Origin: Seison nebaliae
Lineage: Eukaryota > Rotifera > Pararotatoria > Seisonacea > Seisonidae
Length of the DNA: 64,000 bases
Reading direction: 5' to 3'
Assembly: GCA_023231475.1 (NCBI GenBank)
Contig: JALJEE010003057.1
Span: 1 to 64,000, forward strand
Shown here: positions 1-8,495 of the stretch, one piece after another
How the letters are laid out: each line of letters begins with the position of its first letter
Numbering within the stretch: position 1 is the first letter of the stretch
Notes under the pieces: generated by a model
Databases searched by the model: none
Told to the model about the DNA's origin: nothing
Seen by the model: only the letters and a program-made list of their open reading frames with translations
Position numbers and translations under genes: made by a program

Positions 1-1113
1 AACATACGAATTTATACTTGATGAAATTGAAATTGAAATAGAAAATCAATAAACTGGTTCGGTTTTACCTCTTAAAAATTGTAATAGATTGATACATATA
101 TATAGATGTATTTATAATATATTGAAGGAAGACATATAAAAGTTCAAATAATTTATTCTATAAAGACGATTAAAGACGAAATATGCAAATTGGCATCTAA
201 TTTCTAAGACTAAACATTAACAATTTCTTTTGTTTTACTCATTTATTCGACAAAATTTCTGAATTAAAATAATTTTAACATTAATTTTGTTCGTAAAACT
301 CAAAACCAAAAGTTGTCTTAAATGGGCGACACACCATGAATTTTTTTCGTTCTCTCGAAATATTCCACTAACAAAGTAAGTAACAAACACATGTAAGTGG
401 TTGTTTAATGTTTATTGATTAATAAACAATATATCTGATAAGTCCTGAGAATCCTCATCTTCGTCATTCAAATAACAACTATATAAATAATTTTAGATGG
501 TTAAAGTTCTTAATATTTCTTAAAGATAAATCTGGTTCTGCTTCGGTATTTTCAATCGGACCGTATATAATATATACTATATATTATCTTATTATAATAA
601 GAAAGGTGACAATCTACTAAATTATACTAACGCCACATTCTTTTCGCTTCATCCTATCAATTCGCCTGTCGATCTTTTCCTCCTCCTCCTCCTCCGCTCA
701 GTTATTTCTTACGCTAAAGAACAGAAGGTTTTTCTACATCTTCTTTTTCTTGATGCTTCTAAAGTTATTGACTTTTCATTCGCTCTAAATTATTTACACC
801 TTTATAATATCGAGGCTCCTTTCCTGAGATTTCTTTCGTCATAGGCAACGGCTACGCGATATTTTTCCTATTAATTTCGGTGTTCGTAAAAGTACAATTC
901 TCGGTCGTTTGCTGTCCGGTTTAGAAATCTCTGTGGGTGGATGATTAGAGTTAATCTTTTCCTATAAGGAAATCAAATTTTTGAAATTTCAAGCTGCAAA
1001 ATGATAATAATCGTCCATGTATATAGAGAAGTGTGAATTTGTTTAAATTTTATTTCCGAAATTAAGAAGATTAAAATAAATGATTGATTAATATTATTTA
1101 TTTATTCGGAGAA
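1..1113. other. AT-rich intergenic stretch with one transposon relic
   Basis: No intact gene is visible. The only recognisable content is the reverse-transcriptase relic at about 680-925, listed separately. The rest is AT-rich with short TA-rich runs (about 95-125 and 565-600). The last part, just before 1114, should hold the promoter and 5' untranslated region of PHPT1. Confidence 0.5.
680..925 (+). pseudogene. Degraded non-LTR reverse transcriptase fragment
   Basis: One frame reads FLDASKVIDF followed by a leucine/tyrosine-rich helix and ends at a stop near 841. After a frame change a second piece reads INFGVRKSTILGRLLSG. These resemble the RT motif with the catalytic aspartate (FLDxSKAFD) and the following GVPQGSILGPLLF motif of LINE-type elements, in the right order and at a plausible distance. 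The stop, the frameshift and the missing remainder make this a dead copy. The match is by eye from short motifs, so it is tentative. Confidence 0.4.
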
Positions 1114-1478
1114 ATGGAACAAGTAAATATTTTGGAGAATGGAGATTATAAATATATGTTGATGAAGAACAAAAAAGACTCGAAGTATTACATTCGGTCT
1201 TACGATGGTTGCAATTTTCATTATGAAATAATGGAAAAGTTTCAAAAGCAAGTTATTGTTTGAGAATTGATTTAATAAACAGCTTATTCTTTTTTCAGAA
1301 TGGATTAAAATCGAAAGAAGTGGACTCTTGTGGTGGAGGAAGAATTACATTCTTATCGAAAGATAAACAAATCAAAATTTATGGACATTCCGTAGATTTC
1401 GGACCGGCAGATCATAATATTGGTGCAAAAATGTTAAAAGAATATTATAACGATTTTACTGTAATTGCTGAACAATAA
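1114..1478 (+). CDS. PHPT1: 14-kDa phosphohistidine phosphatase
   Basis: Two exons, 1114-1251 and 1299-1478, joined in phase 0 across a 47-nt GTT...CAG intron give 105 residues. The family signatures are present: the active-site histidine lies in the CNFHYEI segment (about residue 36, equivalent to His53 of human PHPT1), followed by GGGRI and GHSVDFGPADH, which line the phosphate-binding pocket. PHPT1 enzymes remove phosphate from phosphohistidine on cytosolic proteins. The protein is slightly shorter than the human enzyme (125 residues), mainly at the N terminus. The stop lies 7 bases from the stop of the convergent gene at 1486-2263. Confidence 0.85.
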
Positions 1479-1485
1479 AAAATCG

Positions 1486-2263
1486 TTATCCAAAAAAATT
1501 ATAATTCGGCATATCAAGTCGAATTCCTGATCGAGCCTTTTCGATTCGCAGTCGATAAACGTCAGTAAGACCTTTATATAAATCCAATTTTTGAGCGAGA
1601 GCATTAAATAATTCTGCTAATGGTTCTAATCTATCGACCTTCATTAATCGTTTTGCTACCGTTCTTGCCCGGTTGCTTAAAACTGTCGAAGTATTCGAAT
1701 GACGTACTCGTTCAATATCGTCCAAAGCAGAAGTAATTATTCCTCTTGACATCTGTTATAAAATGAAATTATAATAATAAATTTAAGAAATAAGATAAAC
1801 TAAGTTGAGATAATCTTCTTCTGTTTTCTAGAAAGAAAATTAGAAATTGAATGTTTTTCAGAAACGATAAATTTTAAACATTTTTTTTTTGGAATTTACC
1901 TTTATTAGCATCTTCAACTGCTTTCAACAAATCAATACTGACTTCCTCCGCTTTATTCATTTTCTTCTTTTTCTTCTTCTTCTTCCCATCAACCTCATTT
2001 TCGGGTTCAGCTTTTTTTAATACTTTTTTCTTTTCTACGTTTGATAATTCATTTTCGACACTTCCACCTTTTTTCTTAATTTTACCATCCTTCTTATCTT
2101 CATCTTTGAATTTATTATCATCCTCATCGTCATCGTCGCCTTTAAAAGTATCAAATAATGTAAATCCAATATCTTCTTTATTCTAAACAATTTCATTGAA
2201 ATCATTTTGAAACAAAATTAAAACTGGATCGGTATCAGACATTGCAACTTTAGGAGCATTCAT
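1486..2263 (-). CDS. Cluster paralog 1: Lys/Asp-rich N terminus fused to the shared helical C-terminal domain
   Basis: Model on the minus strand: exons 2263-2225, 2182-1900, 1820-1801 and 1752-1486, 202 residues. The first long exon is acidic, then has an eight-lysine run. The 20-nt exon and the last exon join in frame. The segment around SIDLLKAVEDANKEED matches DVDLLNAVEKAKEE of the paralog at 3236-3827, which supports joining these exons. The last exon carries the family domain: a helix with LAELFNALAQKLDLYKGL and a C-terminal PNYNFFG. No signal peptide is seen, unlike two of its neighbours. The poly-lysine N terminus recalls eIF2-beta in composition only; I do not claim homology. Function unknown. 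Confidence 0.5.
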
Positions 2264-2509
2264 ATCTATTTGGAGAGTCTGTATTGAATTGAATTAGAAA
2301 GAATGAAGGATTCGTTAGAATAACGCATTTTAGTAGTAGAATATTTAGTAGAATGATCTGTGTAAAATACATAGGAAAGAAAGATAGAAAATTAAAGGAA
2401 ACTTAAGATAAAATTTGGATTTGAAAATTAATTTCATATGAAGTAAGTGACTGAAAATCAAATAAAATGATTGCTCCAACAACTTCTACTCACAACAACT
2501 ACTTTCCAA

Positions 2510-3199
2510 ATGATTTTCTTTTTATTTTCTCTATTCTTCTTTCAATCAATCCAATATTCTTCCTCGAAACATCTTCACGTTCTCCTTTCTTTATTATGTC
2601 TAATCTCAATAAAATTCATTAGAATGAAGCGAAATCAGATTATGGTAGAACACATTATAGTATCAACAATGATCGAGAAAGTGAAGAGGATGCAATTCGA
2701 AAAGAAATTGCTAAGCACAAATGGGTTCATTTTCTTTTGATTGTCACAAATTTTTAATACATTGTAGGAACATGAACAAATTGTGGCACATTCCACATTC
2801 AATCGAACTATACCTCCATTAACTCAACATTTCCCTTTAGTTCGCAGTTCACCAACTGAACCAATACAAATTAATATTAATGATACTACTTCTCCACAAC
2901 GGGAAGAAAATATGCCTAAAATTCCTGTGATGGAACAACCGTCATTAGAATTTCCACAAAAAGTTAAAGAATTTCCAGTTACTCATGTTTTGGCGAAAGA
3001 AGCTCTCTCAGTAGCTGATAAAATAGCGTCTCATTCCCCTAAAGCGAGAGCGTTGGCTTATTTCCTACGAGCATTAGCTAGGAAATTAGAGAATTACAAA
3101 CAGTTGACAGATTCATATAAAAAAGCGATTGGTAATTTAGATCAGAAATTGGTGTTTGAAACAAATCGAATGCCAAATGGATATGAATTTATTGGTTAA
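2510..3199 (+). CDS. Cluster paralog 2: secreted small helical protein of unknown function
   Basis: Exons 2510-2578, 2623-2724 and 2768-3199, all joined in phase 0, give 200 residues. The start is chosen at 2510 because it opens a clear signal peptide (MIFFLFSLFFFQSIQ) and keeps frame through both short GTT introns. A charged and proline-rich middle is followed by the family domain (LAYFLRALARKLENYKQL) and a C-terminal PNGYEFIG. I recognise no named family. It lies divergently from paralog 1, sharing about 250 bp of upstream DNA, and converges on paralog 3, with 36 bp between stops. Confidence 0.6.
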
Positions 3200-3235
3200 A
3201 GAAATGAATGGAAATAGAATAGAAGAAATGATCGA

Positions 3236-3827
3236 CTATATAACAGTATAATCTTCACTAGTTTTCGGATAAACATTTTGATAATTCAATTCCTCCTTAT
3301 ATTTATGATACATTCTTTTATAGAGATCTACACGTCTCGCTAAAGCTTTCAATAAATATCCCAAAGGTGTAGCGCTGGGTGTTTTGGATATGATTCGATC
3401 AGCGATATAACTCGCTTGTTGTGACAATGAATATTTTAATCGAGTTCTCTTCAAATCTTCCATTTCTCCATAGTCATCCATTTCATCAATATCCGATTCG
3501 TCTACCGTCGGATAAGGGATGTTGATCTTTGCCAAATCTTGATATGACTTCGCCAAATTTGAACTAACTTTTATTGGTTCTATTAAAAATAATTTACTTA
3601 ATTAATTCTCATGACATTTTATTCGAACCTTTTCCTCCAGTTAACTTCGTCGTGAGTGTTTTAAAGACTTTAGTCACTGCACTTTTCACTTTATCAATTG
3701 TACCTTTAACTTCTTCTTTAGTTTCTTCTTTGGCTTTTTCAACGGCGTTCAATAAATCGACATCATCCGAACTTTGACATAGTTGCAGAAGGAAAATTAT
3801 TAGAAAAATAAATTGGAGTAATAACAT
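3236..3827 (-). CDS. Cluster paralog 3: secreted small helical protein of unknown function
   Basis: Exons 3827-3629 and 3579-3236 join in phase 1 (49-nt intron) into 180 residues. The N terminus is a typical signal peptide (MLLLQFIFLIIFLLQLCQS), followed by a lysine/glutamate-rich amphipathic helix. After the junction comes INIPYPTVDESDIDE, then the family helix (LGYLLKALARRVDLYKRM). The IPYPT-acidic-LKRTR block is shared with paralog 4, so these two are closest relatives. It lacks the Y-x-F-x-G tail and ends EDYTVI. Confidence 0.6.
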
Positions 3828-3979
3828 TAGAGAAATAAATCGTTAATGAAAAAATGAGATGGATATAAAAAGAAAGAGGAAGAGGAAAGAAGAAAATTGA
3901 AAAGAGGAAGTAAAAGTAGAAAATTAATTTATTTAGGAGAATTATTCAATTTAAAAACTAATCAATACTATTCGTTTAT

Positions 3980-4381
3980 CTATCGCCCCATAAAATCATA
4001 AGATGGAGCAATCATCGGATTTGGAATGTTACCTGTTTGCGATGCATAATATCGATTATATAATTCCTTCTTATAATCATGTGCTAATCTCTTGTATGTA
4101 TCAAGACTACGTGCTAATGCTTTCAAGAGTGAAGCTAAAGGAATTGCGTTAGGTGAATTTCTTTCAATCTCTCTCGACAAAGCGAATGCTTGTTGAGCTA
4201 AAGAATATTTAATTCTAGTTCGTTTCAATTGTTCAATTTTACCATCATCATCAACCTCGTCATTATCACTTTCAGTGATGGTTGGATATGGAATATCCAC
4301 ATGTTTAACTAAATCATCAAAAAGTTCTTTACTTTCTATCGCAAGTGGTTTCTTCTCATTCAATTTTTCAAGTCGATTCAT
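3980..4381 (-). CDS. Cluster paralog 4: small helical protein of unknown function
   Basis: A single-exon reading of 133 residues contains DIPYPTITESDNDE, KRTRIKYSLAQQA, LASLLKALARSLDTYKRL and a C-terminal APSYDFMGR, colinear with paralog 3. The ATG at 4381 directly follows a TAG that could be a splice acceptor, so an upstream signal-peptide exon may be missing; I could not find one in the 128 bp up to the XRCC1-like stop. If it truly starts here, it has lost secretion. Confidence 0.5.
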   Translation of the reverse strand: MNRLEKLNEKKPLAIESKELFDDLVKHVDIPYPTITESDNDEVDDDGKIEQLKRTRIKYSLAQQAFALSREIERNSPNAIPLASLLKALARSLDTYKRLAHDYKKELYNRYYASQTGNIPNPMIAPSYDFMGR

Positions 4382-4509
4382 CTATCCAAATTAAATAATA
4401 TATAATCCATTAAATTTAAATTTAAAACTCGATCGGTTAAATTACTAAAACCGAATGCAGAATGAAATGCCTAAAATCAGATAATAAAATAATTTTCGAT
4501 AATTTTATT

Positions 4510-5480
4510 TTAACGTTCTTCATCTTCTGGATGATACAATTTACGAACATAATTTGAATGGCCAATATAAAATATTTCATAATGAGATAACTGAAAAAAA
4601 GGAAAAGGAAAATAATAATGAAAATTTCAATTTCTCTTAATATATAAGAAAACTAGATTGATCCACCTCTTTCCTCTCTCGATAACATTCCACCAAATAG
4701 TTAGGATGGAGAACAATGGAGTGTGAGGAAAAATTATCTTTTCTTTTCATTCCAATAATATTTTCACATTTCATATTGAAACTTTGTCTACCATCACATG
4801 AAATTATTAATCGAACAATATCATGATAAGTTTTCGCACAAAAATCTATATCGTCAATGAAAAAAGATTTGTTATTTTTGAAAATATTTTGCACTTGACT
4901 CGAAATTTCCACCAAATCATTCTTCGTAAGATTCGTCGTTTCCACAATCTCATCATCGTTAATTGGAGACGAATTAATAAGATAATGTTTTGTATTTAGT
5001 AATGTCCTTAAATTCTGACATTTATACATCCATTCAACTTTCACAATTTTCACATTTTTGTACCATGAAAGAACTTTCTTCACTTTCGGAGTATTAGGAA
5101 ATGCTGAACTGAAGAAAAGATTAAAAAATTATTTTTCTTAAAATTAACATTAAATGAGTGACAGTTTCATTAACATCCGTTGAATAAGTGGCACCCATTG
5201 CCAAACATTGATTCCTAATTTGCATTCTCAATGGATTGGTGTAGCCAGATAAGCAGATGACTAATCCGCTCATCAGTTTATCGAATTCAACTTTCTCCTT
5301 TTTTATAGATTTTTGTAACTTCTCTTTTTTAATTTCCACTAAATTTGTTGAGTGAGTCTTTTTATCTTTCTGACTGTATTGACTGTATGTACTATCATTT
5401 GATACTGGAATGTATGGAATGGTGGGTAAATTATCCAACGAATGTTCAATCTTCTCATTTTTTATCTTGTTTTCTTCCAT
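4510..5480 (-). CDS. XRCC1: XRCC1-like DNA repair scaffold containing only the BRCT half
   Basis: Exons 5480-5149, 5108-4667 and 4590-4510 give 284 residues. The first BRCT domain is diagnostic: LVICLSGYTNPLRMQIRNQC, then ATYSTDVNETVTHLI, a phase-2 junction into SAFPNTPKVKKVLSWY and VKIVKVEWMYKC, following human XRCC1 BRCT1 closely. The C-terminal part (SFFIDDIDF ... LHPNYLVECYRERKEL) fits the divergent second BRCT. XRCC1 scaffolds single-strand break repair: BRCT1 binds PARP1 and poly(ADP-ribose), BRCT2 binds DNA ligase III. The N-terminal domain that binds polymerase beta is not visible; upstream DNA is inverted repeat and transposon. An in-frame ATG at 5543 would add 21 residues. Confidence 0.7.
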
Positions 5481-5689
5481 TTTCTTGAGATTAGACAAAA
5501 ATAGAACGGTAATATGATGAAAAAATATAAAACTGAGCTTCAATTTTAATAGGTGACAACCTTAGCAATTCACTTTTTAGTAGATTGTGTATTGTAGGTT
5601 AAGTTGACGACATTGTACGCAGTTGAGTTGACATTTCACACGGTCGAACCTCGGTGCACGGTGTTTTAGTGTCTATTATGGATCATTAT

Positions 5690-5856
5690 ATCATTATATT
5701 AGTGTCTATGTTGGATGAAAACTCATATATTACAAATCAATGGGTTTATGATGGCACATGTGATTTTTGTATATAAAACTGATTCAAAATGCCATCATAA
5801 ACCCATTGATTTGTAATATATGAGTTTTCATCCAATATAGACACTAATATAATGAT
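5690..5856. repeat. 67-bp near-perfect inverted repeat (hairpin element)
   Basis: The arms 5690-5756 and 5790-5856 are reverse complements with one mismatch that I can see, separated by a 33-bp AT-rich loop. There is no coding potential. Such a structure fits a foldback or MITE-like element or a recent hairpin duplication. It lies between the truncated XRCC1-like gene and a MULE transposase fragment. Confidence 0.85.
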
Positions 5857-5859
5857 TTG

Positions 5860-5901
5860 GCAGAAAATAAAAACCCTATCTTAATCAGCATTATTTTCTG
5901 C
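5860..5901. repeat. Short 11-bp inverted repeat beside the hairpin element
   Basis: GCAGAAAATAA at 5860-5870 is matched exactly by its reverse complement at 5891-5901, with a 20-bp spacer. It abuts the 67-bp hairpin and could be another foldback end or element boundary. Confidence 0.5.
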
Positions 5902-5917
5902 ATAACCTAATTATTTT

Positions 5918-6163
5918 TATTTCCAATTTGCGTTAGGTCCCATCAGATACCTTCCTTGTAAGTTGTGGAATAAGTATAATCGAACGATTAATAACCTTCC
6001 ACGAACCAATAATTTGGTTGAGGGTAAAAATAACGAACTGAAGCATCTAATTCCGTTGGACAGACCTTCGCTACCAATTTTCGAAAACTCTCTAATCAAA
6101 TGCTTTAATTATGAGAAACTTCAGTTCAATTTATTTCTAACAATGATGCGACGATGCGATTGA
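5918..6163 (+). pseudogene. MULE-type transposase C-terminal fragment
   Basis: The frame reads LWNKYNRTINNLPRTNNLVEG and continues with NELKHLIPLDRPSLPIFENS before a stop at 6163. The W-x-x-Y-x-R ... PRTNN-x-VEG pattern is the signature found near the C terminus of Mutator-like (MULE domain) transposases of invertebrates. Only this end is present, and no upstream catalytic DDE part is readable, so it is a truncated relic. Confidence 0.6.
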
Positions 6164-7060
6164 TTTCCTTCGACCGCAATGTGGAACGTCGCAACACGGA
6201 ACGAGCGGTTCGAATCTTTCGGAAGGAGTCTGGCGATTGAGATCGGTCGATCAGGAATTCATTAACCTCGATCGCTTTGGTTGTTGTGGTGAATCCACAG
6301 ACCAGTACCGATGACCGTCATGAACGATTGGAACGTGGAGGATGAATGATGAGTTTATGTCCATAACACGAATGTCTCTGTCGGTTCTTAAGTTTGTTCG
6401 ATGGATCGGCCTTCTTGGACTTCGTCTTCGAGTCAGTTTTGTGGTCGATCTTGACATAATTGCTCTACCGAGATGATACCTGGACGCTGTTGACGGTTGA
6501 TGTGGTTGGTACTGATAATCGAACGCGGGAATTCGCTTTTTGCGTAGGAGTTGAAGTCGCTTAAGATGGCTGTGTCGTCACCGACTTCGAAGATTGATCG
6601 GCCTGCTTCGAGCGACTTCGTGTGGATTCGGATATATCCGGCAATGGTATGGCGGCCGAAATAATCGATATGTCGGCGAAAGATTCGGCTAAGGAGCCGG
6701 ATGAAGACACGAGCGATGCATCGGACGTAAGTTGTCGGAAAACCGACTTAAGAGAATCGATTTCTTTCTGTTGTTGTACAACAGTGGATTCAAGAGCTGC
6801 GATGCGTTCCATCGCAGAAGTGGCGAAACGAAGAAGTTCACCATTCTGCACCATTCCCCGATTCGGGGTGGGCAACGGTGTACTGCCATTATGCCTCCTT
6901 CGTTTGCTATGACCTGCCGATGTGACCCCCGCGATGTGCGAGAGGTTATGTGAAGCCATGGTGAGGATAGTGTTCGACGGGATCGGGTTCCCGTTATCAT
7001 CATATGTGCCACATATTATGTGGTGAGTGGTCCATTGAGAAGTGATGATGATTGCATAGT
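6164..7060. mobile_element. GC-richer island, probably part of a degraded transposon
   Basis: Base composition is visibly richer in G and C than anything around it, with many CG dinucleotides, and it follows directly on the MULE fragment. Both strands carry overlapping short ORFs; only the coiled-coil ORF at 6561-6959 looks protein-like. Foreign or selfish DNA is the simplest reading. No terminal repeats or target-site duplications were found by eye. Confidence 0.45.
6561..6959 (-). CDS. Possible ORF1/gag-like coiled-coil protein of a mobile element
   Basis: This ORF of 132 codons starts MASHNLSHIAG, has a basic SKRRRH stretch, then a short coiled coil (MERIAALESTVVQQQKEIDS) and a serine-rich tail. 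Basic region plus coiled coil is reminiscent of ORF1/gag proteins, but no zinc knuckle or RNA-binding motif is seen. The frame stays open upstream to 7091. It could also be a chance ORF in GC-rich DNA. Confidence 0.3.
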   Translation of the reverse strand: MASHNLSHIAGVTSAGHSKRRRHNGSTPLPTPNRGMVQNGELLRFATSAMERIAALESTVVQQQKEIDSLKSVFRQLTSDASLVSSSGSLAESFADISIISAAIPLPDISESTRSRSKQADQSSKSVTTQPS

Positions 7061-7110
7061 GAATTGTAAGATACAAATTGCTCAAATACAAATTTTCGAA
7101 GATACAAATT

Positions 7111-7129
7111 TCTCTCTCTCTCTCTCTCT
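7111..7129. repeat. (CT)n microsatellite
   Basis: Uninterrupted CT dinucleotide repeat of about 9 units at the edge of the GC-richer island. Confidence 0.9.
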
Positions 7130-7361
7130 TATGACTAGTTTGAAGATGAAGACACTTTTATAATTCAGATGTTACAATTTTGTCACAACTACATTTTGTT
7201 CGTGGACTTTCGGACAGCTCTAATAATGAGTTGTAATACCATATTTTCTCCGTTATTTTTAATTCAAACAAAAAATTTGTTTATCAACAATTTTTCGACA
7301 CTCTTCACAAAAAAAATTTCTTCCAATTGCGAAAACTGCTCCTACACACTGTAACCGTAAC

Positions 7362-8024
7362 ATGTTATTCGAAAATGTACAACCAACATTTGAAGATTGG
7401 GACATAGAAAGATTCTTCAAGAACAAATGTAAAAAAGATTTAGGCATCAATGATCGTAATTTTATTGTAAAAGGTGAAGTTAAATTGGTAGTCCCTATTG
7501 ACAATAGTGATTTCCAGTTTCGGCATCTATCTTCGGTGTTGGTGCTTTATCTCCGACAAGTAATCCCCAATAATCGCGCTCTCCGAATATTATGTATGGT
7601 CTTAGCCTGCTTCCATAATGTTTACTCAAAATATTATGGAATAAAAGTCGAACGAATGGGCGAAATTTTTACAATTATTTACAATCTAAATGAGACAATA
7701 TGTATACCTACATGTGATCGGAGCTGTTGGAAAACGATCATCACAACAAAAGAAAATCCCACCAAAATGCAGCTTCACAATATCAATTATGAGATAACTC
7801 ATAACATCGAAGTAACTGAGGACACCACCAACAAGGGTCGTCATTTAAGTTTTACGAAAAGCAGTGCTAGCTATCTGTGTGCACTTTTTGATGAGATGGT
7901 CCTAGATAATTGTTCAATATCCAGATTCGAGAATTGTAGTTCGGATTTAGGAATCAAAATAAATCTGATCTTTTTCGAACCTCATGATGCACTAAACTTT
8001 GTCAAAAATTTTCTTATGTTGTGA
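7362..8024 (+). CDS. Orphan intronless 220-residue protein
   Basis: A single open frame of 220 codons with no recognised domain. It has an N-terminal acidic part, a central hydrophobic helix (VLVLYLRQV, ALRILCMVLACF) and several cysteines, but no signal peptide. A poly(A) signal AATAAA lies about 60 bp after the stop (8087-8092), so it may be a real transcribed gene. The position beside transposon debris suggests either element cargo or a fast-evolving orphan. Confidence 0.45.
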   Translation: MLFENVQPTFEDWDIERFFKNKCKKDLGINDRNFIVKGEVKLVVPIDNSDFQFRHLSSVLVLYLRQVIPNNRALRILCMVLACFHNVYSKYYGIKVERMGEIFTIIYNLNETICIPTCDRSCWKTIITTKENPTKMQLHNINYEITHNIEVTEDTTNKGRHLSFTKSSASYLCALFDEMVLDNCSISRFENCSSDLGIKINLIFFEPHDALNFVKNFLML

Positions 8025-8495
8025 AATAGAGGACAATGACATGAGAAGAAGAAAAACATATTGTTTAATTATGGATATTGGAGATCAATAAATCGAAAGA
8101 AAAAATGATATTTTTAACTCGTCATTTATTCATTTCCTGATCCAAAATAAAACAATGTTGTATATTATCTTTGAAATACTAAAATATTATTATTATCTAC
8201 TCGTTGAATATCCTTATAGAATTATATTGAATTTCTTCGAATTTAATTGTTTTTTCGAAGTTCACAATCCACCAGTAAGTATATCGTTCCGGCTTTGTTC
8301 TTAAATTTTTCCATCAAAATAATATATTAACGAATTCAGTATAATAATTTCATAAGGATCTCATCTGGTACATCAGATATTAATTTACTATTTACAATAA
8401 TATAAACACCAAATAAACAGGAGATATGTAAATAAATTAGATTGTCTTAAAAAGATAATTGTTATTCCATCCAAATATTAAATTCAATTAAAATA
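8025..8495. other. Intergenic stretch between orphan ORF and acid phosphatase
   Basis: AT-rich, no coding potential seen. The first 70 bp hold the poly(A) signal of the upstream ORF; the last part should contain the promoter of the phosphatase gene. Confidence 0.6.

Noticed and set aside
5641-5665. tRNA-like T-arm (GGTCGAACCTCGG)
   Set aside because: No matching acceptor, D-arm or anticodon arm can be folded around it.
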